From NCBI GenBank assembly GCA_002633005.1, contig NMRA01000595.1:99438-163437 (forward strand): DNA of 64,000 bases, read 5' to 3'. The stretch is from Phoronis australis. Its lineage: Eukaryota; Phoronida; Phoronidae. A program made the position numbers and the translations under genes. Shown piece after piece: positions 51,201 through 63,200 of this stretch (positions are counted from its first letter, which is position 1; each line of letters begins with the position of its first letter). Below the pieces are notes generated by a model. That model was not told the DNA's origin and ran no database searches. It saw nothing but the letters and a program-made list of their open reading frames with translations.

Positions 51201-54200
51201 AAAGAGATCTGGATATACCAAAGAACTGCGCACAGTAAATTTTGCATTTTGCAAAAAACCTAGATCAAGTAAATCACGCAATTGAAAGGAGATTGTTTTG
51301 TGAGTATGCTCAGGACTTTCCTAGCGTATCCTAGCAAATGGCTGAAACTGAAGTGATTGGTTGGTGTGGTTGGGATGAGGAATTGTGGGATAAAATTGAC
51401 TGTTTCTGTTCCACAAGCGAGTCTTTCTAGCTGTAAGGCTTAGCAACTGTCTTGTATCAACAAAACACAGAACTTAGTAATTAATATGTTTCCTCAGGTA
51501 TACTCCAAAAACACAAATAATGGAAGGGCCACAGGTGCCAACAAAGGCACAGCAAATTAATATTTAAGCTGTGGTCGAACTCCTTACCACTGTTGAGGAA
51601 GCTGACTACAATTCTTGATAATGTACGGCTGGAGATATGAGTAGCGTCTTTTGTTGGTCGAAGCTCGTGAGAGGAGTCATTCTTCACTTTGACTGGAAGC
51701 CCTGGAACCAAAAGAGACGGTAAAAGTAGTAAATTAATAAAAGCATTGAAGTGACAAATCTGACTGAAGCTTGACACATGATGGACTTGGGGATCTGTTT
51801 AATGAAAAGTGACTTATGATTTAGGGCACAGCCCTTCCTGCATAATTAGATCTCATTTATTTAGAAAAAGTACCGTCACTGAGAGTATACTAAAACTGCT
51901 ATAATTTTATAAATTATTTTTAAGCTGTAATGCGCTAATAATTACATGTCCAAACTTTTATTCAGAATCTGCCACGTGTGAAATGTAAGACCAAAATTCT
52001 GCCACAAAAATTTAAGCCATTTTTCACAAAACAGACACCTCAGAGAAGCAAAATTTAAAATTAGTCGATCGATCAATGAAGGTTTGCTATAAATGGGAAC
52101 ACAATGGCCCTGTTCACGGACGCATTGCGGAAATTAAGTTACACCGAACGGAACAATAGGCCTCTTCAATTGTAGGGAAATATGTAAAAAGTCTACAAGA
52201 ACACATCAAAATTCATGACAATCTTTTGACAAACAATTACCAGGTGGCGCTGCACTTACAAGGTAACAATGAACTTAAGTAACTAGCCTAACACGCTAAT
52301 TCAAGATTTTTTTACAGGCCTGACTTTTCTTACTGAACAGCTGTCTTTTTCAAGCTATTGCTAACCATTGGTTTAAAAGGGAACATGGAAATTCAAGCTG
52401 GAGAAAACTATTGAATAAAGGGAACTTAATAGCTCAGAAACCATTGTACACACAGCTGAGCAATACAAACATGCAAATATGGTAAAAATTCTGCAAGATC
52501 ACATTAAAATACACTGCAATCTTTCAACAAAGAATTAGAAGGTGGCGCTGCATTTACGAGGTGACATGCCACAAATATTGACCAAGCTTGGTCAAGAACA
52601 GGATGTTGTACATCGACAGCATGTCTGTGATAGTTGACGTCATGGTAACAAACAGCTAGGTTAAGAACAATTAGGGTAAACCAACACCGAGATCCAATCT
52701 TGGTTAGTACCTTGTATAAAGAAGACAGTCTCTGTTTTCTCTTTATAATGTCTGGCTGCATCCACCAACACAGTGTTGTTTACACTCTTTCCTGCAGTTG
52801 TAAAATGACATGAAATAGTTTTAAAACACATCAAAGACAAATTGACAATACCTTCTAAATAACACTACACACCAAATATTTGGCTAAAAATGTACACTAA
52901 GTCTTGTAAATGAGGTCCTATGTAACATTATGTGACAATCTGGTATAAAACTGAACTCGTTAAGTCCTCCTCCAATGATAAAAGCCAACGATAAAATATG
53001 CTTTGGTGAGGGTCATTAGCGTACAAAGTTCTGCATTTTTGTAACTACTAAAGCATTAGGAAAATTTCCAGCATTTTTCGTCTGAATTCTGTGCAAACAC
53101 CGGCCCATCAACCTCTAGAATATTGTTTGGTGGCATACTCGAGCAATTGAAACAAAACTCTAAATTTGAAAATGAAAGACATTTCGTTTGTGTAAATCTA
53201 CATCAACTCAGCCCATATTGGGAGGGTATAAACCAGACTATGCCAACAGCTGGCCTTTGGAGATTGTGGCGATTGTTTTCTTCAGCATCGCGACTACGCC
53301 ACGAGTATTAATTTGTGAATCGATTAGGACGGATTAGTCACAGTCTGACTTAGGCGTTGAGCTAACACAACTCCAAATGTTAGTGTAGGAGTTGTCTCAC
53401 GACTGACTGAAAGGATATGACTGATTGTGAGGTCTTGCTTTTCTCGCAAGAAGCTAGGTCTTAAGTACACTGTCCAGTAAGAGCCCCAACAGCCATACCT
53501 TTTCTCTTGATGATGGTTTCACCTTCTGAGTCTCCTGATAAATATTGTCCCCGAGACAAAATGGTGTCCTCGTCCGAACTACTGTCACTCTGTAAAACAT
53601 GGCAATGTAGTGGGCCAAAGACAGTGATGTCACATGACCTGCCCTCAAGCCTGTTGTGAACTAATCATAGGGAGGAAGTGATAGCTCTGACAAATTTACA
53701 TTGTCTGCCACAGCATTTGAATATGACACTTGCAAGGGCACTTATCTAGTGCAAGTACTGTGTATTCGACGCCCACATTAAGACATCTTTCATTCCAACT
53801 AATAAAGAACTTATCAAAGGCTTTTCCAGAATCAATGAAGTGCTTTGAGTGGACGAGATAATGTTTGTGAGACACAGGAGCTTGCTGCCTAGGATCGATT
53901 TCATCAAAGTCACTTAGGACTCCAAACAGAAATTTGGTCTCACGCTCCCACAGCCAGGCTCAACAAGTTGACTTGGACAAGGTCTCAAGATATAACAAAG
54001 TGCTTGTTGGCTTGGACAAGGTCTCAAGATATAACAAAGTGCTTGTTAGCTTGGACAAGGTCTCAAGATATAACAAAGTGCTTGTTGGCTTGGACAAGGT
54101 CTCAAGATATAACAAAGTGCTTGTTGGCTTGGACAAGGTCTCAAGATATAACAAAGTGCTTGTTGGCTTGGACAAGGTCTCAAGATATAACAAAGTGCTT

Positions 54201-57200
54201 GTTGGCTTGGACAAGGTCTCAAGATATAACAAAGTGCTTGTTGGCTTGGACAAGGTCTCAAGATATAACAAAGTGCTTGTTGGCTTGGACAAGGTCTCAA
54301 GATATAACAAAGTGCTTGTTGGCTTGGACAAGGTCTCAAGATATAACAAAGTGCTTGTTATTCCCAATAACAGAAATCCTTTCAAATCTGAGTAAGAAAC
54401 ATGTAAATACCAATTTTACAAAAAATCAGTGGCTTAAATAGCAAGCAATTTTTTTCCACAGGCCGGATTATAGGATATCCAATATTCACCAATTACCGAA
54501 TTTGCCGAAATAACTGCTCATGCCCCTATAAGCGCCCCCCACACGTTTTCAGACTTTGCTAAAATAAACGCCCAGTCCATGAACGTGTACATGCAAAAAA
54601 TGCCTTACCTACAGTCCTAAAATTCTACAGTAACGTCTTCAATTTATCAATAATATCTGACAGTCCTGAAAAAAATCATTGTGCGCAAAATTGTAGACCA
54701 CGAGCCTCGCTGCTATGTCGGTATTTAGTCATGACTATACACTTCAAACTTCCGCCATGCCTCAAAACGAACACAAAAGTTCTGCTGATCTTGCGAGGAC
54801 TAATGGCCTGGCCTTTCAGAGCAGAAGTAGTGTACTTGTCTATGGGATTGCTTTGTAGATATTTCCCGCTTTCAACAGGAATCCAAATTTCTTTGTACAA
54901 GTGAAAACCGCCAATTGAAGACTAATAAAAAGCTTGACCAGTGTTAAAAGCACGTGGCCAGGAAGCTACATAGTACATGAACCTGTCATCAAAGACATTA
55001 GTCGGGAACTATCCATTCATGAAATGGGTAGCATAGCATCGACAAGAAATTAATATTGGCACTCATTTCTGACAGTTTCTAATACTAACTATAAAAATGT
55101 TTGCGTTATTTTTAAGATGAATTGTTTGATTAACCATAATTGGTGTTTTTAAGCCAAATATCCGATAAAATGACCACTGACAGTGAATGCTTACGCACCC
55201 TTACACCGAAAAATAACTGTCAGATAGTCAGTAGTCCCGTACGCATCCAGCCACACAGCGACTAATATGGGCCTTAACGAGACAAATGTCGAACGTTTTT
55301 AGCACGAGACCAGCAAGTGCTGAACGAAACACGCTCTGGTTTAGGCCTACTGCTTGTGCAATTTCTTTAGATGCAATGCACATCTAGCTCGTTAGATAGC
55401 GTGGCTCTGGCCAAAAGACGGTCTTTGCTCTGGCAAATGAGCTCTGGTGACACGCAAGCGCTGGCTTACTCACAAACGCAGACGAACTTCAAAACAAACG
55501 TCACGTGACAACAGCATGTGTATTCGTCCAGACATTTTTCTCATGTTGCCGATTATACATGTAGATGGCACGATGTAGCACAGATTTGTACTTAAGCCTG
55601 CTGTGATCCCGACTCCACGGGAACTTAAAAATCTTAAGGACGCTACTTGGAAAACTTAAGGAGGATTTCAGGTAATTTGATTGAGACGAAACTGTATTTT
55701 TATTCAAGCATTCAAGTCGCAATTGCGAGGCAGCACAATTTTCTGTAAAAAGATCGTAATTTAGCAGCAAAGTTTGACAGCAATGCACCACGGTTTTGTA
55801 GAAAGTCTTTCATAGATTACAGATAACTCACACAGCATAAATATGATGAATCTTAGCTTCCAATTTCACCCGTTTCGGAGACCAGGTTTCAACGGCCTTG
55901 GGTTATAATAAGCACCCCCCCTGAAACAAACTTTTCTAAGCACCCTGGGTGGTTATTACAGCGAATACAGTAATCAACTGCATTATAAATTTGGTCCTAT
56001 GATTGGACCATTCGGCCATCTGCACTTCACCAAAAACAATAACTATAAGTTACAATTAAAGAGAAATTCTACGATGAACAACCAACCTGAGTTTGCCTGC
56101 TACGTGAAACAGACCTCTGACCTCCGACCCTAGGTGCACTCGCTGACCTCCCCCGTCTGGAAGGAGGACTTGTGTCCGGATCACTGACGTATTGGCGTGC
56201 ACTACGTCGTCTGCCACGTCGATGTCTGCTTGCCACATCGGGTCTCATGGAACTACTTTCAACTTTCGTGGCTGCCAAGGGTTTGGAACCAGCAGACTGG
56301 GGCACAGGACTACGAAAGGAAAAAAGCTCATACTGACCTTTGATAGTTTACAGGGCAGCCACTATTCCTCCCTCGCACACCACAAGGACATTCTCATCAA
56401 CAGTGTTCTGTTGTCACGAACACAATTCTGACAATATCAGCTGTAGTATGCGTCGTGCTCACGCATCTCTTTTCTTATAATCCACCATTTTTTGTGGATA
56501 ACTACTTGAAAGAAAAACATTACATTGCTGATGAAAACCACGCAATCACCCTAGTTGCTGAAAGTAACCAATTAAATTGACAAGCTATTGACATCATTCC
56601 CAGACACAGGATTAGGAAAATCTAGGGATTCACACTTGCTGACATGCCAACTAATGTCCAGCAGGTAGACTGAGACAATGGCATTAAGCAGAGCAAGTTT
56701 CTCTCAAATTTGTCGAGAACACTAGCACCTAAAATGGCAGCCACTTACAGATTGGTAGGTGAGAATGCAATGCTGAATTGCAGGATAGAATTCGTAGACA
56801 GTAAAAAAGTGCTATTGTATCATTATACCACGCCCCCCCCTCAAACAGAAGACACACCTGGCCTTCGTACATATTTATACTACGCCCAATGCGGTTAGTC
56901 TCCATTCACCTGAGGTGTGAACATACGTGATTGGCCCAAATTTTCACATTTGACGGCTGATGGGACGCCTTACGAACATGTTTTAAGTGCCTGGTCTCCC
57001 CTCTTATCAGACATTCAATCTAGCTTCTCATAAAAGCAAGGGATAATATTTCATAGGTAAAAATTACCAATCCCCATTAGTATTCTATCAATTATTTTTA
57101 ACAACCAAACAAACTAAAACAGTTGCAAACTAATATAAACATTCAACTCACTCAATGATCTTACCATACCTATTTACATCGTCTCCCTTGAGCAGCATGT

Positions 57201-60200
57201 CAACAGACAATTTCATTTGACCGACAAAGATTCTCAGTGTCTTTATGGCTGCAGGGCGGATGAAGTTAGTGTCTTTTCTGGCCACCAGGTGCAACAGAAG
57301 TTCCAAACCTAAAATTGAATAATGATGAAAATAGAATCCGTCAAAGACTGGTAAATTACAATAGATACGGACTGATGACCAGTAAATTACAATAGACATG
57401 GATTGATGCCTGGTAAATTACAATAGATATGGACTGATGACCGGTAAATTACAATAGATACGGACTGATGTCAGTGCAAGAACACATTAATTATTGATAT
57501 GCACTTGGGTTCTTCATTCAGTCGTCCAGTTATTATTTACAGTCATATTATGCTACAATTTTCTACGTTTCCAGGATATAATTTCAATTTTCACAACCTG
57601 ACTTTCCTAGTGCAAAACATGGAGACTCCAACTATTGTTGCCAAGTACAATTAAATGCAAGAGCCTGTAACATGAACCATAACTTGAAATAACTTGAAAT
57701 TTTCTGGATCAGTTTTACTCTAAGACTTGCATTTTCCACCCATTCCATGTATGGAGGCTATCTTTGTAATTTGCGGGTCATCTTTGTAATTTGTGGGTCA
57801 TCTTTGTAATTTGTGGGTCATCTTTGTAATTTGTGGGTCATCTTTGTAATTTGTGGGTCATCTTTGTAATTTGTGGGTCATCTTTGTAATTTGCGGGTCA
57901 TCTTTGGTTTGCAGGATGAGTGTCTAAACATGTACTGTTGGGGAATGTTTTTGACAGGCAAGATAGCATTGGATAATGTTGTCCGTCCCAAACAGCTACA
58001 TTGCATAAAACATCAATCAAACATAGACTTGTGGTTTGCTCAGCAATTCTCACTACGACATTGCATCATGACTGTAGACTGTGTGGTCCTCACAGAGTAT
58101 TTATTGTATGTTAACACTACTCCCCCTAAAGTCTGCTGAATAGATTAATAGCAGACCAGCCACAACTACACAGATAATTCTTTAAAGATGTATCTGCATG
58201 GTCATATAATGTATAGCAGGAACTAAACAACAATGCTATTTGAACACCATCTACGCTCAACAAAGTGCAGTTGAAATCAGTTACAACTTGACAATGTGAA
58301 TTAACCAGAAAAATCTTCATATAGGTGACCTTCAAACTAATGATAAACCTTGGGGATTCACATTACCCACACCATGCAATGTTATTCCCCAATACCAGGT
58401 CACCATACTTGCAGGAAACGGTTAAGGGATTTACGGCGGAAAATTTCTGACATAAAACTCATTCTTCAATACATTTGGCAATTTTCAACCAACATAATAT
58501 TCACATCATCGCTATAGGTTGCATTTGTAATGCTTTTGTCTAAGCAGTCACAGAGATAAGAAATTTGCATGCAAATTCCACTTTAAATTTGTCATAAAAA
58601 TAATTCATTTCAACAAAAAAAGGAAACTCTACAACAAGTCAACAAACAGGTATCTGGTATGAAATGAAATTGTCCACATTTTAATTTTGGAGTTTTATGT
58701 TGACTGAATGAAAAATAATCATAATATGTGAAACTCATACTGTACCCCTGAGGTCAGCAAACAACTGTTTGTTGTCTGCGCAGTTGAACATAAGATTGGT
58801 GAGGGCGTTCAGACCCACTTTGACCACTCGTGACATGGCAGTGGTCAGCGACAGCACACACTTCTGACAACAAGCTGTAGAGAGAAGGCAGTCTTCAATA
58901 AGCTATATACCATGTAATGGAAAAACTCACCAATGCAATCCAGTTTCACAAAAACATTGACAAAAAGATAAAAATCCATTATGCAGTGAAAGTGTACCCA
59001 GAATACACAGCTTTACGATTTTTAGTTTAGTGGCAGAACAAAAACACAGTCTGTACCTTACGTGTGACACTTTGTTTATTGGACTGCACAATAAATGTGC
59101 AAAATCTTACACTTTTGAAAGCAGGTGACTGGAAAGTTTCCTTTTTTGAAAACTCATGAATCATAAGCAGAAATGTGTATGATATGGTACAATCTCATCA
59201 ATTTTGGACAAAAAAAACAAAAAACAATTAACCTCAATTCCAAAGTCTTCTAAAATTGCTGTGAAAGTCCACAATTTTCAAAATATTGTCAGATAGAGAG
59301 TATAGTACAGACCCTCAACATGTAAAAGTATTACGTCATTGCTGTGCATCTTTCATGAATAAAACAAAAAATAGAATACGAGTCCGCTACATTTGATTCT
59401 AAATTGGTAAGGTTATAGATATTTTTCTGCATTGAAAGTATTCATAATTCAGTTTAATTTAATAAAGTTGTTTAAGTCATGAAACCAGGACATATAGAGA
59501 CATGCTGTTGGGGACACTGAGTACACACTTTCGGGAGACAAGAAGTTTTTTATCGCTGGTAAAATTTTAGCCTCTTTATCGTTTTTTTCCTAGTTAACGT
59601 CGTTCATCAGACAAAAAATATGTTATTGTAGCATGCATACAAACTTTTGCAGAAATACAACAGAATTATTATGCAAGCAAATACAACAGAATTATTATGC
59701 AAGCAAATACAACAGAATTATTATGCAAGGAAATACAACAGAATTATTATGCAAGCAAATACAACAGAATTATTATGCAAACAAATACAACAGAATTATT
59801 ATGCAAACAAATACAATAGAATTATTATGCAAGCAAATACAACAAGATTATTATGCAAACAAATACAACAGAATTATTATGCAAGCACAAAACATTGTGA
59901 AAAGGTGTTGAAAGTGAGTAGTACTATAATTATGATTGTACACAGTAGGGCTAAACCAATAACTTAACTTACAACACGGTTCTAGAGATTTTACAAAAAC
60001 TAATCTTGCATTCCCATCATAATGAAAACTCCGGTCTACCAACGATCCACGCAACTCCACCTCCCTTTCCATTCACTGGTGACATCAGAGTTACCATTAG
60101 TTCTCTGGATTTAACACCAGATGGCGCATTTCAATCATAGAGGAAGATTAACGGAATTGAGATTAATGAACATGTCCTGCCATTTATGATGAGTAAAGCC

Positions 60201-63200
60201 AGACTGATCAGTGTTCTTTGTTGTCAGTTTTCTGTTCTCTTAATCCTTTATGAGCGGGAATGACATTAGTGATTGATATCGCGACCTCTGACCAAAGTGG
60301 TGTTAACATTTCCCACTTAAATTCACATATTTTGAGTGGAGCTGCGTTCGCTATTTAAGGTCGAGAGTTACGCTTCCCATAAAGCTAAACTCGGTAAAAC
60401 AGGTGAGTACCGGTGCTGGTGGGAAAGTGGCACTAAGTACACAGGCCATATTTAGATAAAGGACTAAACTCACTGAAATAAACAATTTGTCTTACTTAAA
60501 ATTTTCTTGACACCCCCTATTTGACCGAGATTCAACCGTATCCTAGGCGATCGTGCAGCATTGGCAATGATGGATATAGCTAACTCTGCCACCTTTGGAG
60601 AAGATGGGTTAACAAGACTGAAGAAGACCGCAGCTGTTTCCTTAGAGTACATGACTCCCTCTGAAACCAAATCAGCCACATTACTGCAAGCATAAATAAT
60701 GCTTAGGCACACAGGGGGCGCTGTAACTGTACTCAGTTGGGTTTATACACAGATTAAATTCAGAAACTTAAATAAATAAACAGCAGGCAGGTATGGGTAA
60801 TGTACTATGCAAATGACAGATTTGAGGAAATGCACTTATAAGCAAGCATGTACTTAAAATGCAAGAGTTTAAGTGAAAGCAAATATAAGATATAATATAC
60901 CTATACCAATATTACAAAATCATCAAGAAGGTCCTTAAAAGGGTGTAAAAAGTGCGTGTCATTACAACTCAAGTACATACACAAAAAACAATGTAGATGG
61001 AACAAACTTAGAAAAACAAAAATGAACAACTTTGTACTCTTCGTCAGCTTTGGAAGGAAAGACTGACACAGCGCAACTGTTGGAATACGGATGTTTTTTT
61101 CAAGATTGCATGGTCTCCTAATCTTTTTCTTAATTAGAGTTAAAACAACAGCATGTTTGTGTTGTTAGATTGAACATTAATACATGCTAATTATAGTTTT
61201 GTAATACTTGACAGAAAAACAGCATTTTAAAATTGTACAATGATAGTGTATATATTGTATACTGAAGACTAGCTTCCTTAAACCACCTTCAGGTGGTGAT
61301 GGAGTAACATTGTATCTTTTCTAAAATCTCTTGGTCCAATTCAGACTAACTTCTAGCCTATTTACATTCTGTTGGCATTATGTTTTAGTTCATCATTCAT
61401 CCAGCCACTTTCATGGGTAAAAGAATTTTAGAAGTACAAGCGCGGGTTTTTAATAATCTTGTGGGGTCAATGATGATCACTTTCAGTGAATAAGGAACTT
61501 TGTCGGTCAAGCATTTTCGTCACTAGACCACTGAATCATCCGGTAGTTGTCAGTTGAGCACTCTCATCACTAGACCACTGAGTCATCAGGTAGTTGTCAG
61601 TTGAGCACTCTCATCACTAGACCACTGAATCATCAGGTAATTTAGGAATTTAATAAGTTTATCTTGTAATGTAAGACTGAAGACTTGTTCACATCATTCA
61701 TCGAACACAGAGACATACCAGCAGCAGTGACGTCCTGGCACACGGTACAGATGGTCTTCAAGATGGCCACCAACATGTCTTCACTGACCGGCGGTGGAAT
61801 GGCATCTGAAGCAATGAGAAATGTCATGTTATAATATCAATATCAATATCAATATCATCTATTGTACATCGTGGGCATTGCCTACGAATACATAAATTCA
61901 AAAGAACATGTTCTAAGTATTTACACAGAGCAGTTCCTGTCTTTAAGCCATAGCCCTCTGAATATACAATGCAAGGCTCTGGATACTGTCATGATTCTTA
62001 TGTTGGAATAACCTAACAAGAGAAGAGTTAACATTCATAAGCTTTGGTGGATTTTTCTAAGGTCTCCAAGAACAGGACATCGACACATGAAATGAGGCTC
62101 ATCTTCCATTTCATCACGATTGCTCGATTGCTTATGCCGCATTTTCTCTCACTTCCAGGAATACCCATATGTCTACCTTTCTCTGCATTAAGTGAGTGAC
62201 CTGAACATCAAACTGTGAAATCATTCTTCTCGAATAAGCAATTAAACAATTCACATATTGCTTGCTAACTACATGTCATTTAAGAAGACTATTAAATTCA
62301 TATTGATCTGAACTACCTCTTTCCAGTTGCCATTCTTGTACTCCACAATCTAGTGAACCTCTCCTTGAAAGCCATAATAAATTCAACAAACACTACCTGG
62401 GCCAAATAACCACACCTTTCCATATTACCTGAGCCAAATAACCACACCTTTCCATATTACCTGGGCCAAATAACCACACCTTTCCATAACCGTACCAACA
62501 CAAAATTTCTTTGACAGGGTGTGCCCAGTTACAATTACCGTTTTCACCCTGTTCCCTAAGCATACTATAGCACTTCAGTGGGAACCTAATTATGTTCTTC
62601 CATATCATGTAATATTGTCCAAAAGATAATTGGTTTACACATTATATTTTGTAATTAACAATCGTCACATTCACCAGCAGCCACCACATACTCAATCTGA
62701 GAAAAATATTTTTACAAGAATCACTATTAACTTCTTTGATTCACATATTGACGTGCCCAATATTTTTACACCATATCTTAGTATGGGCATTATCACGGAG
62801 CCAAAAAGTTTAAAGTGCACTGTATGGGAAGTACAGTTCATTGCCTTTCGAGCTTGGCAAGCAAGTATTCTACAACACTCTGTTCTTTTAAGTCTGCAGA
62901 ATGTGACTCCTAGGTACTCGTAGTCGTACCATTTGGTACATGTATCTATTTCCTTGTGGCAAAAAAAAACACCTTTCAGTATTTGAAAGTATGCCCCCTC
63001 GCTTAAATACTACAACATTTGTTTTCTACCAATTAATTTGCAAGTTCCAATCTCAACAAAACTTTTCGAGGACAATGAGCTTCACCTGTAGCCCAGCAAC
63101 AGTATTCAAAACCAGAAGTGGACATCAAATAAAAATGTAACCTTGGGTTAAGGAGATTTACCTGGTTTTCATTTTAAAAGAAAATATAAAAGCATATTAC

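Noticed and set aside
53960-54441. Three long overlapping open frames of 140-157 codons
   Set aside because: They are products of the 39-base repeat, which is a multiple of three and stays open in several frames.
59633-59967. Repetitive frames with QQNYYANKYNR-type periodicity
   Set aside because: Artefact of the 26-base AT-rich array inside an intron.
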